Source: Campylobacterota bacterium (GTDB lineage Bacteria; Campylobacterota; Campylobacteria; Campylobacterales; Sulfurimonadaceae). From it: 6,286 nt of DNA. The position numbers and the translations under genes are program-made. The stretch is taken from positions 1-6,286 of the forward strand of contig JAADDU010000126.1 in NCBI GenBank assembly GCA_013153755.1. Reading direction: 5' to 3'. Numbering within the stretch: the stretch's first letter is position 1; each line of letters starts with the position of its first letter. The notes under the pieces are model-generated. The model saw only the letters and a list, made by a program, of their open reading frames with translations. It was not told the origin of the DNA and did not search any database. Of the stretch, positions 1 through 6,176 are shown one piece after another.

Positions 1-517
1 TTTTGTTAGCTAACTTTATAATCTTTTGACACAATTCATCAGTCAAAACACCTTTACCATAATCTGAGAGTATAACCACATCATATAAAGATATACTAGA
101 AGATATAGAATCTAGTATCTTATCTACAGATAGTGCATCTATATCTTCCTTACTCTCTTTATCATATCTAAGAATCTGCTGACTTACAGCTATAACACGA
201 CTTTTTTTAGATGTTTTTCTACCGTTTTGAACTATAAGATTAGATGCATCTACATTTATATCATCCAACATAGAGATAAGCTCACCTCCTATATCATCAT
301 CACCTATAACACCTGCTACACTTACATTTGCACCAAGAGCTACAAGGTTATTTATAACATTCCCTGCTCCACCTAATACTGTGGTCTCTTTTGCAATATC
401 CACAACTTGAACAGGTGCTTCAGGGGAAATTCTATTACAACTTCCCCAAAGGTAATGGTCTATCATCAAATCACCAACTACCAGTATATTTGGAGTAAAA
501 CTTTTAAGAACTTTCAT
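1..517 (-). CDS. hldE: HldE, D-glycero-beta-D-manno-heptose-7-phosphate kinase (partial, N-terminal 172 residues)
   Basis: This cytoplasmic enzyme phosphorylates D-glycero-D-manno-heptose 7-phosphate to the 1,7-bisphosphate. In the bifunctional form, a C-terminal domain later adds the ADP group. I translated the stretch by hand: it is open from ATG at 517 to the window edge, with no stop. It begins MKVLKSFTPNILVVGDLMID and shows PfkB/ribokinase features: VVGDLMIDHYLWG (residues 13-25), the sugar-binding LGGAGNVINNL (48-58), GVIGDDDIGGEL (69-80) and SDYGKGVLT (151-159). RISPEAPVQVV (29-39) is typical of HldE/RfaE kinases. The ATP-binding GAGD motif and any nucleotidyltransferase domain would lie beyond the left edge, so whether it is bifunctional cannot be told. 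The ATG shares one base with the hldD stop (TAATG), which indicates translational coupling. Confidence 0.93.
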   Translation of the reverse strand, partial: MKVLKSFTPNILVVGDLMIDHYLWGSCNRISPEAPVQVVDIAKETTVLGGAGNVINNLVALGANVSVAGVIGDDDIGGELISMLDDINVDASNLIVQNGRKTSKKSRVIAVSQQILRYDKESKEDIDALSVDKILDSISSSISLYDVVILSDYGKGVLTDELCQKIIKLANK

Positions 518-1524
518 TATTTTACTTCTGTCTCATATATGCGTTTTATCTCATCTACATAAGCAGCTATACCATCTTCCATCTCATAACGAGGGTTATA
601 ATACAATGCATCTTTTGTATCTTCTATATCTGCTTGTGTAAAAAACTGATAACTACCTATAAATGGGTTTGGTATATACTCACACTTCAAAGTTGTACCC
701 AACTCTTTTTGCAAAATATCTACTATATCTTGAAAACTTCTAGCCTTACCAGTCCCTACATTATATATACCACTTTGTTTTGGTTGCATCGCTTTTATAT
801 TTGCTTGGATGATATCTTCTATATATATAAAATCTCTAAGTATCTTATCACTACCTTCAAAAAGACGAGGATTTTTACCTGCTAATATCTGATGACCAAA
901 TTGTAAAACCATAGATGCAGTTGTATTTTTAAAATACTCTCTTGCACCATAAACATTAAAGTATCTAAGTCCAACTATACTTATATCTGCATCTACCATA
1001 TAACTTCGACTCAAATTATCCATAGATAGTTTTGAAAATCCATATACATTATTTGGCTCTTCACATCCAACTCTCTGAGGTGATGGAGCATTACCATAGG
1101 TAGCTGCACTAGATGCATAAACCATATTTGCACCATGTCTTAGTGCTAATTCTAGTAAATCTTTATATGCATTTACATTGGTCTTTATCATCAAATCTTG
1201 TTCAAGTGCTGTTGTATCACTAATGGCTGCTTCATGAAAGATATAATCAAACTCATAATTCATCTCCAAATCAAGAAGTAAATCTTTGTCATTTATATCT
1301 CCACTTATAATCTCTCCACGAAATCCTAAAAGATTTTTAAAATGTCCAAAACTTTTAAGATTACCATTACTTAAAGTTTCTCCACTTCTAAAACTATCTA
1401 GTACAACCACTTTTGCATCTGGATGATTGTTTTGAAAATAAAAAGCTAAGTTTGAACCTATAAATCCTGCTCCACCTGTTATTAGAATCGTTTTATCTTT
1501 TAAATCATCTTCTATATATCTCAT
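517..1524 (-). CDS. hldD: HldD, ADP-L-glycero-D-manno-heptose 6-epimerase
   Basis: This enzyme converts ADP-D-glycero-D-manno-heptose to the L-glycero form, the last cytosolic step in making the inner-core heptose donor. The 335-residue length is close to that usual for the family. It is an extended short-chain dehydrogenase with an N-terminal Rossmann fold: GGAGFIGSN at residues 17-25, an acidic D43 ending the second strand (VVVLDSF), the active-site serine region YASSA (136-140) and the catalytic YxxxK as Y161-K165 (YGFSK). LRYFNVYGAREYFKN (186-200) and RDFIYIEDI (230-238) are characteristic of HldD. The ATG at 1524 is the only reasonable start, because an in-frame TGA lies two codons upstream and a GGA (1531-1533) sits 6 nt before it. 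It is the first gene of a unit with hldE and is transcribed divergently from the cytochrome gene. Confidence 0.95.
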   Translation of the reverse strand: MRYIEDDLKDKTILITGGAGFIGSNLAFYFQNNHPDAKVVVLDSFRSGETLSNGNLKSFGHFKNLLGFRGEIISGDINDKDLLLDLEMNYEFDYIFHEAAISDTTALEQDLMIKTNVNAYKDLLELALRHGANMVYASSAATYGNAPSPQRVGCEEPNNVYGFSKLSMDNLSRSYMVDADISIVGLRYFNVYGAREYFKNTTASMVLQFGHQILAGKNPRLFEGSDKILRDFIYIEDIIQANIKAMQPKQSGIYNVGTGKARSFQDIVDILQKELGTTLKCEYIPNPFIGSYQFFTQADIEDTKDALYYNPRYEMEDGIAAYVDEIKRIYETEVK

Positions 1525-1600
1525 TAATCATCCATTATCTTTTAAATTTAATAAAATAATACAATATAATTTATTAACAAGCATTTAAGACTCAACGCAC

Positions 1601-1606
1601 TATAAT
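1601..1606 (+). promoter_or_regulatory. -10 box of the cytochrome c promoter
   Basis: A consensus TATAAT lies 30 bp before the cytochrome start codon, which predicts a transcript start near 1613 and a leader of about two dozen bases. No good -35 hexamer is seen 16-18 bp upstream. That is normal for sigma-70 promoters in Campylobacterota, which rely on the -10 box and T-rich upstream DNA. The ribosome site AAGGA (1626-1630) follows within the leader. Confidence 0.6.
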
Positions 1607-1625
1607 TATCACGAAAATTAATCTT

Positions 1626-1630
1626 AAGGA
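1626..1630 (+). promoter_or_regulatory. Ribosome binding site of the cytochrome c gene
   Basis: AAGGA sits 6 nt before the ATG at 1637, a near-ideal Shine-Dalgarno and spacing. It fixes the start and suggests efficient translation. Confidence 0.75.
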
Positions 1631-1636
1631 AAAAAA

Positions 1637-1924
1637 ATGAAAAAAATCGTAATCGCTTCAATAGCTACTTTAGCACTAGTAACAGCTGCATCTGCTGCAG
1701 TAAATGGTAAAGCTTGTACTTCTTGTCACGGTGCTGACTGGGGTAAAAAAGCTCTAGGTAAATCTAAAGTTGTTAAAGACTTAACTCATGCTGAGATAGC
1801 TACTGCTCTTAAAGGTTATAAAGCTGGTACATTCGGTGGACCAATGAAAGGTCTTATGAAAGGTCAAGTTGCTAAATATAGCGATGCTGATTTAGAAGCA
1901 TTTGCTCAAACTATCGGTAAATAA
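1637..1924 (+). CDS. Periplasmic monoheme c-type cytochrome (c553-like)
   Basis: This is a small secreted electron carrier of 95 residues. Residues 1-20 form a Sec signal peptide (KK, a hydrophobic core, then ASA with cleavage likely after A20), leaving a mature protein of about 75 residues. The heme site is C27-T-S-C30-H31. The distal Met ligand is probably M70 or M74 in GGPMKGLMKGQ, and YSDADLEAFAQTIGK is a typical C-terminal helix of cytochrome c class I. It is lysine-rich, as expected for a donor that docks on an acidic oxidase. Its location beside ccoS and ccoI suggests that it passes electrons to the cbb3 oxidase. From memory, Campylobacter jejuni has a comparable cytochrome gene at the same place. 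The partner assignment is inference; the heme protein assignment is firm. Confidence 0.93.
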   Translation: MKKIVIASIATLALVTAASAAVNGKACTSCHGADWGKKALGKSKVVKDLTHAEIATALKGYKAGTFGGPMKGLMKGQVAKYSDADLEAFAQTIGK

Positions 1925-1931
1925 TTACCAT

Positions 1932-1967
1932 TAAACTGCCTTTTATGGCAGTTTAGACTACTTTTTT
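1932..1967 (+). terminator. Stem-loop terminator of the cytochrome c gene
   Basis: A perfect 9-bp stem (TAAACTGCC at 1932-1940, GGCAGTTTA at 1947-1955) encloses a 6-nt loop. It begins 7 nt after the cytochrome stop codon. On the plus strand a run of six T occurs at 1962-1967, a little further from the stem than in the textbook form. The stem lies between the two convergent stop codons, while the T run lies inside the 3' end of ccoS. On the minus strand the hairpin follows ccoS directly but lacks a T run, so it may still block or stabilise that transcript. Confidence 0.65.
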
Positions 1968-2161
1968 CTTAAAGCTTCCCTTTTTCTTTCTTGATTTACA
2001 GCATCATTTAACTCATCGACACCATCAAATTTTGCAGCATTTAAAAACTTTTCTTCATCATCAAACTGACCATTTTTTAAAGCCCATAAAAAAGCGCTGA
2101 GTGCTATAGCACCTAAAAAAATAGATGCACCTATCATCATAGCTATTAACCATCCATCCAT
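1958..2161 (-). CDS. ccoS: CcoS, cbb3-type cytochrome oxidase assembly protein
   Basis: This is a small inner-membrane protein of the CcoS/FixS family. In other bacteria it is needed for cofactor (heme and copper) insertion into, or maturation of, the cbb3 oxidase. It has 67 residues: one transmembrane helix (about residues 4-27, WLIAMM...FLWAL) followed directly by the family signature FLWALKNGQFDDEE (24-37) and a charged tail ending REALRKK. The ATG at 2161 lies 3 bp past the ccoI stop, so the two are surely co-transcribed and probably translationally coupled. I see no strong Shine-Dalgarno. It is the last gene of the long minus-strand operon and faces the cytochrome gene tail to tail. The ccoNOPQ structural genes are not in this window. 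Confidence 0.93.
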   Translation of the reverse strand: MDGWLIAMMIGASIFLGAIALSAFLWALKNGQFDDEEKFLNAAKFDGVDELNDAVNQERKREALRKK

Positions 2162-2164
2162 AAA

Positions 2165-4573
2165 CTAACCTTTATACCATTTCATTTTAATTCTCATAGA
2201 GTTACCAACTACTAACAAAGAGCTTACACTCATAGATATTGCAGCAATAAGTGGTATAACATACCCAGCCACAGCTAATGGTACAGTGATACCATTATAC
2301 ACAAGTGACAATAAAAGATTTTGTTTTATAAGTCCAAGCGTTGTAGATGAAATTTTAAATGCATCTTCAAGTGATTTTAAAGAATTATTTAACAGTACAA
2401 CATCACCAACCTCTATAGCTATATCACTACCACTACCCATAACTATACCTATATCTGCCTTAGCTAAAGCCAATACATCGTTTACTCCATCACCAACCAT
2501 AACTATTTTTTTACCACCTTCATGAAGTTTATCTATATATTCTAATTTATCTTGAGGTGTTTGATGATATAAAAACTCATCTATACCAATCTCATCAGCA
2601 ACTTTTTTAGCTATAGCACCATGATCACCTGTAAGCATCACAGTTTTTATGCCTCTTTTAGATAAACTAGACACCAATTTACCAGCACCATCTTTAATCT
2701 TATCTTCAAGGTCATATATAGCAACAATCTTTTTATCCAAAGCAAAATAAAAAAGTGTGTTTTCACTCTCATATAAGATATCTACACCATTATCTCTCAT
2801 CAATTTTAAATTTCCACCAAGAAATTCCATATTTTTATAAGAGGCTTTTATCCCAGATGCAGGAATCTGAGTAAATTCATCAAAAAGTACTTCATCTATA
2901 ACTTCATCTTTAGATTTTAAATAGTTTGTAATCCCTACTGAAACCGGATGATTTGATAATTTCACAAGAGAATATACAAAACTTTTATCAAATTTATCAA
3001 AAATCTTTTCTTTAACTACCTCTGGTTTACCAACAGTTATAGTTCCTGTTTTATCTAAAACTAAAGTATCCACCTTAGCCATAGTTTCTAACTGAGCTGC
3101 TTCTTTAAAAAGTATCCCTTTTTTTGTTCCTAAACTAAGACCAACCAAAGTAGCAACAGGAGTAGCAAGTGCTAAAGCACATGGACAAGCTATAACTATA
3201 ACAGAGATAGCAACCATAAATGAGTGTTCAAAGTTATTTGTATAAAGATACCAACCTAAAAATGTACTAAATGATATAACTAAAATAGTGCTAGAAAAAT
3301 ATTCTGATAATTTATTTGCCATCTGCTGGATACGAGGTTTTTTATTTATAGCAGCTTCTAGTAAAGATATAATATTTGATAAAGTAGAATGTTCAAAATC
3401 TTTACTCACTTTAAAGTGAATATCTGCATCTATACTAAGCGTTCCACTTACAACATTATCTTTTAGAGTTTTATATATAGGTTTACTCTCCCCTGTTAAA
3501 CTAGATTCATCAAAAGAACCACTACCATTGATAATCTCTCCATCAAGTAAAACTTTCTCACCAGAAGAAACAACTACAACATCCCCAACAACTACATCTT
3601 CAAGTTTACACGACACTACAGAACTATTTTTTACAACATTGACCTCACTAGGTATATTTTGTCCCATAATATCAAGTGCATCTGCAACACTTTTTTTACT
3701 TAAAACTTCTAAAAATTTCCCAACCAAAACAAATGTTATAATCATAGTTACAGAATCAAAATAAGCTTCCCCATCCTCTGCAACTGTTATATATATAGAG
3801 TAAATATATGTAAGTAAAGCCCCAGTTGAGACAAGCAGGTCCATATTGAGAACTTTTGTTTTTAAACCAAAATAAGCACCTCTAAAAAACACCCAACCAC
3901 TATAAAACAAAACAGGTGTAGCAAGAACTCCCTCTGCTATATTTAAAATCGTTTTCATATTTTGCTCTATACCACTAAAATAACCAGCATACTGAGCTAT
4001 AGCTATCCACATAACATTCATCGTACTAAAAATAGCAACTGACATTTTTAGATAATACTCTTTTCTCTCTTTGTTTGCATGTGCCTCTTGCAAAGATGCA
4101 TCATAAGGAAAAGCATTGTAACCAATAGCTCTAATCATATCTATAATTTGTGATAATTTTACAACATCATCTGACCAGACTATGATAGCTTTATTATTAG
4201 TATAGTTTATATTTACATCTACAACTCCATCCATCTTATGAAGTGCCTTTTCATTTAACCAAACACAAGCAGAACAGTGAATTCCCTCTATAACCAAAGA
4301 GACTTCACTAAAGCCATCACTATTTACTTTAACAAACTTACTATAAAAAGCTGGTGCATTAAAATTAGATGAATCTTCATACTGTTGAGTTGGAGGTGTA
4401 AGCTTAACACCAGAAGCTTTTTCATAAAAACTATCTAGTCCTTCATCACTTAAAAGATGAAAAACACCCTGACAACCATTACAACAAAAATAATGCTCAC
4501 CATCTTTTATCATTACAGACTCATCAAATTCTAGATGACAATGAGTACATGGTATTTTATTTGACAACTTCAA
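2165..4573 (-). CDS. ccoI: CcoI, copper-translocating P1B-type ATPase for cbb3 oxidase maturation
   Basis: CcoI/FixI-type pumps export Cu(I) from the cytoplasm at the expense of ATP, supplying copper for the cbb3 oxidase. In order: an N-terminal cysteine-rich metal-binding segment (C9xxC12, C30C31xxC34), a heavy-metal-associated domain with GIHCSAC (C100, C103), about eight membrane helices, the actuator TGES (360-363), the CPC ion motif (463-465), the phosphorylated aspartate D507 in DKTGT, the P1B signature NHP (541-543) and the hinge GDGVND (694-699). MSVSS (781-785) in the last helix is the copper-type signature. At 802 residues it is the usual length. The cysteine-rich N-terminus plus the adjacent ccoS favour CcoI over a general CopA detoxification pump. 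The annotated start is TTG at 4573, and a second TTG at 4567 is also possible. It overlaps the preceding gene by 17 bp. Confidence 0.95.
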   Translation of the reverse strand: MKLSNKIPCTHCHLEFDESVMIKDGEHYFCCNGCQGVFHLLSDEGLDSFYEKASGVKLTPPTQQYEDSSNFNAPAFYSKFVKVNSDGFSEVSLVIEGIHCSACVWLNEKALHKMDGVVDVNINYTNNKAIIVWSDDVVKLSQIIDMIRAIGYNAFPYDASLQEAHANKERKEYYLKMSVAIFSTMNVMWIAIAQYAGYFSGIEQNMKTILNIAEGVLATPVLFYSGWVFFRGAYFGLKTKVLNMDLLVSTGALLTYIYSIYITVAEDGEAYFDSVTMIITFVLVGKFLEVLSKKSVADALDIMGQNIPSEVNVVKNSSVVSCKLEDVVVGDVVVVSSGEKVLLDGEIINGSGSFDESSLTGESKPIYKTLKDNVVSGTLSIDADIHFKVSKDFEHSTLSNIISLLEAAINKKPRIQQMANKLSEYFSSTILVISFSTFLGWYLYTNNFEHSFMVAISVIVIACPCALALATPVATLVGLSLGTKKGILFKEAAQLETMAKVDTLVLDKTGTITVGKPEVVKEKIFDKFDKSFVYSLVKLSNHPVSVGITNYLKSKDEVIDEVLFDEFTQIPASGIKASYKNMEFLGGNLKLMRDNGVDILYESENTLFYFALDKKIVAIYDLEDKIKDGAGKLVSSLSKRGIKTVMLTGDHGAIAKKVADEIGIDEFLYHQTPQDKLEYIDKLHEGGKKIVMVGDGVNDVLALAKADIGIVMGSGSDIAIEVGDVVLLNNSLKSLEDAFKISSTTLGLIKQNLLLSLVYNGITVPLAVAGYVIPLIAAISMSVSSLLVVGNSMRIKMKWYKG

Positions 4574-5042
4574 ACTTCCCTAAATCTCTATTTTTTACTA
4601 TATTTTTATACTCTTTTACAAAACCATTCATACAAATATAAACTCCATTTTCAACATTAGCACTAAGAAAACCTATAGATATCCCTAAATTTAATGAAGA
4701 CTCAACACCATCAATCTCAAAAGGTTTCATAGCACCAGTTAAAACTATCTTTCTATCATCAAAAATCTCAGCCAAAAATTCTGCTGTTATATGCATAGTA
4801 TCTGTGCCGTGAACAATTATAAAAGTATCATCTTTTGATTCCATTATAATTCTCACTAACATCTTTCTATCTTCCATATCCATATCAAGACTGTCTTTAT
4901 ATACAACACCAGCTAAATCATACTTGATTTCTAAACTATCTAAAATTTTTTCAAGAGCATAATTATCATAGGGAACTTCTAACTCTCCACTAATCTCATT
5001 ATATCTTTTGTTAAAAGTTCCACCACTATTTAAAATCAACAA
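4557..5042 (-). CDS. Stand-alone asparaginase N-terminal-domain protein, function unknown
   Basis: This predicted cytoplasmic protein has 161 residues, about half the length of a type I/II L-asparaginase (around 330). Only the N-terminal domain is present. SGGTF (6-10) holds the nucleophile threonine (T9), HGTDT (78-82) holds the second catalytic Thr-Asp pair, and VLTGAMKPF (100-108) and SSLNLGISIGFL (115-126) match the domain's core. The tail NRDLGKFE (151-158) resembles the segment carrying the catalytic lysine (K162 of Escherichia coli AnsB). In my by-eye alignment the aligned residue is E158, with lysines at 156 and 161. The C-terminal domain, which completes the neighbouring subunit's active site in true asparaginases, is absent and the stop is clean. 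Amidohydrolase activity is therefore uncertain. It starts with TTG, overlaps gmhB by 7 bp and ccoI by 17 bp, and so is firmly inside the operon. Confidence 0.85.
   Translation of the reverse strand: MLILNSGGTFNKRYNEISGELEVPYDNYALEKILDSLEIKYDLAGVVYKDSLDMDMEDRKMLVRIIMESKDDTFIIVHGTDTMHITAEFLAEIFDDRKIVLTGAMKPFEIDGVESSLNLGISIGFLSANVENGVYICMNGFVKEYKNIVKNRDLGKFEVVK
4577..4581 (-). promoter_or_regulatory. Ribosome binding site of ccoI inside the asparaginase-domain gene
   Basis: AGGGA on the minus strand lies in the last codons of the upstream gene. It is only 3 nt from the TTG at 4573 but 9 nt from the in-frame TTG at 4567, so the latter may be the true start (800 residues, beginning Ser-Asn-Lys after the initiator). 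An in-frame TAG at 4582-4580 rules out any longer form, and the next ATG (codon 21) would lose C9 and C12. Confidence 0.55.
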
Positions 5043-5548
5043 TATATATCCTTTAAATTATGAACAATCTTTGTAGCTTTAGATTTTTCTATACTTTTAC
5101 TCTCATCAAACAAATAAGTTTGTTCTAAACCAGCATTTAAACCAGCTTCTATATCTCTTTGTTTATCCCCAATCATAACAGAGTTTTTTAAATCTATATC
5201 AAACTCATTAGCTGCATCTAACAACATAGCAGGTTTTGGTTTTCTACATAAACACACCCCTGTTATATCTGGATGATGTGGACAAAAATATACTTTTTTT
5301 ATGGTTATACCCTCATCTAAAAATCTATCTTTCATCCAAGAGGTAAGCTTGTTAAAATCATCTTCTGTATAATAACCCCTCGCAATACCTGATTGATTTG
5401 TCACAACAATTATAATATAACCTAAAGATTGATAATATCTACATAAATTAAAGATTCCATCTATAAACTCAAAATCTTCTATCTTAAAAAGATATTCTTT
5501 TTCAACATTTATAACACCATCTCTATCTAAAAAAAGTGCTTTTAGCAT
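5036..5548 (-). CDS. gmhB: GmhB, D-glycero-beta-D-manno-heptose-1,7-bisphosphate 7-phosphatase
   Basis: This cytoplasmic phosphatase of the haloacid dehalogenase superfamily removes the 7-phosphate from heptose 1,7-bisphosphate between the two HldE steps. It has 170 residues, near the family length. Motif I is FLDRDGVIN (residues 6-14) with nucleophile D8 and acid/base D10. Motif II is VVTNQSGIARGYY (48-60). The structural zinc loop is C89-P-H91-H-P-D with C99 and C101. K103 and P104 follow in CRKPKP, and motif IV is IGDKQRDIEAG (126-136) with D128. The related histidinol-phosphate phosphatases share this fold, but the gmhA neighbour and absence of his genes favour GmhB. ATG at 5548 lies 3 bp after the gmhA stop. 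The end overlaps the asparaginase-domain gene by 7 bp. Confidence 0.94.
   Translation of the reverse strand: MLKALFLDRDGVINVEKEYLFKIEDFEFIDGIFNLCRYYQSLGYIIIVVTNQSGIARGYYTEDDFNKLTSWMKDRFLDEGITIKKVYFCPHHPDITGVCLCRKPKPAMLLDAANEFDIDLKNSVMIGDKQRDIEAGLNAGLEQTYLFDESKSIEKSKATKIVHNLKDIYC
5049..5054 (-). promoter_or_regulatory. Ribosome binding site deciding the TTG start of the asparaginase-domain gene
   Basis: AAAGGA on the minus strand sits 6 nt before TTG at 5042 and 9 nt before a second TTG at 5039. An in-frame TAA lies two codons upstream of the AAAGGA, and no ATG is available before the essential SGGT motif. Initiation at TTG is therefore forced, most likely at 5042. Confidence 0.65.
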
Positions 5549-5551
5549 ATT

Positions 5552-6142
5552 TTAAACACTAACACCATCAGCAAAAATCTCTTTTTCTATAATATCACAT
5601 AAAATATGACCTATAAGTATATGAGATTCTTGAATGCGAGGAGTTGAATCAGATGGAACAATCAAAGCATAATCAGCCATTTTTGCCATCTCTCCACCAT
5701 CTTTACCAACTAATGCAACAGTTTTAATCCCTTTTTCTTTAGCACTTTTGAATGCATTTATAATATTTAGTGAATTTCCAGAAGTAGATATGCCTATAAA
5801 AACATCTCCCTCTTGTCCCATCCCCTCTAACTGACGAGAAAACACTTTATCATACCCATAATCATTTCCAATAGCAGTAAGATTTGAAGTATCCGTAGTT
5901 AAAGCCAATGATGGGATAGATGGTCTGTCAAACCCATATCTACCAACAAGCTCAGCTGCAATATGTTGTGCATCTGCCGCACTTCCACCATTTCCAGCCA
6001 AAATAGTTTTATTTGAACCTTTATAAAGCTCAACACACAACTTGGAGACTTCAACTATCTTATCTAAAAGAGATTCATCTTCATAAATAGCCTGTTTGGT
6101 TTCATAAGATTTTTTAATTTGATTTTTAATATAATTTTTCAT
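5552..6142 (-). CDS. gmhA: GmhA, sedoheptulose 7-phosphate isomerase
   Basis: GmhA converts sedoheptulose 7-phosphate to D-glycero-D-manno-heptose 7-phosphate, the first step of ADP-heptose synthesis. It has a single SIS (sugar isomerase) domain. From the ATG at 6142 the protein has 196 residues, fitting the family length. Phosphate-binding NGGSAADAQH lies at 51-60 and GISTSGNS at 117-124. Zinc and catalytic residues expected at H60, E64, Q171 (TPRIQE) and H179 are all present. The open frame extends upstream to a TTG at 6226, but that would add 28 residues of hydrophobic, A+T-driven sequence unlike GmhA. The AGG at 6150-6152, 7 nt before the ATG, and a promoter -10 at 6168-6173 both support 6142. 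It is the first gene of the gmhA-gmhB-asparaginase-ccoI-ccoS operon. Confidence 0.94.
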   Translation of the reverse strand: MKNYIKNQIKKSYETKQAIYEDESLLDKIVEVSKLCVELYKGSNKTILAGNGGSAADAQHIAAELVGRYGFDRPSIPSLALTTDTSNLTAIGNDYGYDKVFSRQLEGMGQEGDVFIGISTSGNSLNIINAFKSAKEKGIKTVALVGKDGGEMAKMADYALIVPSDSTPRIQESHILIGHILCDIIEKEIFADGVSV

Positions 6143-6149
6143 AAATTTA

Positions 6150-6152
6150 CCT
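6150..6152 (-). promoter_or_regulatory. Ribosome binding site of gmhA
   Basis: TAGG on the minus strand (core AGG) is placed 7 nt before the ATG at 6142. It is short, but well spaced, and it helps choose this start over the upstream TTG at 6226, which has no such site. Confidence 0.5.
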
Positions 6153-6167
6153 AAAATAATATTAAAA

Positions 6168-6176
6168 ATAATAGCA
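6168..6176 (-). promoter_or_regulatory. Extended -10 promoter of the gmhA operon
   Basis: The minus strand reads TGCTATTAT, an extended -10 element (TGn followed by TATTAT). A transcript starting near 6161 would have a leader of only about 20 nt before the gmhA ATG. Upstream DNA is T-rich, as is usual in Campylobacterota promoters, and no clear -35 hexamer is seen. It would give the operon its own promoter in addition to any read-through from the rRNA operon. Confidence 0.55.

Larger units (their letters stand above)
1525..1636. promoter_or_regulatory. Divergent intergenic region between hldD and the cytochrome c gene
   Basis: This 112-bp, very A+T-rich spacer must carry start signals for the plus-strand cytochrome gene and the minus-strand hldD-hldE unit. 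On the plus strand a perfect TATAAT stands at 1601-1606. On the minus strand there are several TATTAT- or TATATT-like matches around 1555-1570, but none has a convincing partner, so the hldD promoter is not pinned down. I saw no clear operator palindrome. Confidence 0.55.

Noticed and set aside
634..885. Plus-strand open frame of 83 codons opposite hldD
   Set aside because: It lies wholly antisense to a well-supported epimerase gene. Its translation is low-complexity (Ile, Tyr, Leu, Thr rich), as expected from the complement of A+T-rich coding DNA, and no ribosome site or known motif is seen.
2286..2525. Plus-strand open frame of 79 codons opposite the 3' part of ccoI
   Set aside because: It is antisense to the conserved GDGVND region of the ATPase. 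Its serine/proline/threonine-rich translation is a typical shadow of the other strand.
3528..3764. Plus-strand open frame of 78 codons opposite the middle of ccoI
   Set aside because: Its run of Thr and Ser is the complement of Val/Asp/Glu-rich actuator-domain codons. There is no independent evidence for a gene.
2165..4573. CopA-type copper-resistance pump instead of CcoI
   Set aside because: The cysteine-rich segment ahead of the heavy-metal domain and the ccoS gene 3 bp downstream are hallmarks of the oxidase-maturation type. No copper-responsive regulator or chaperone is nearby.
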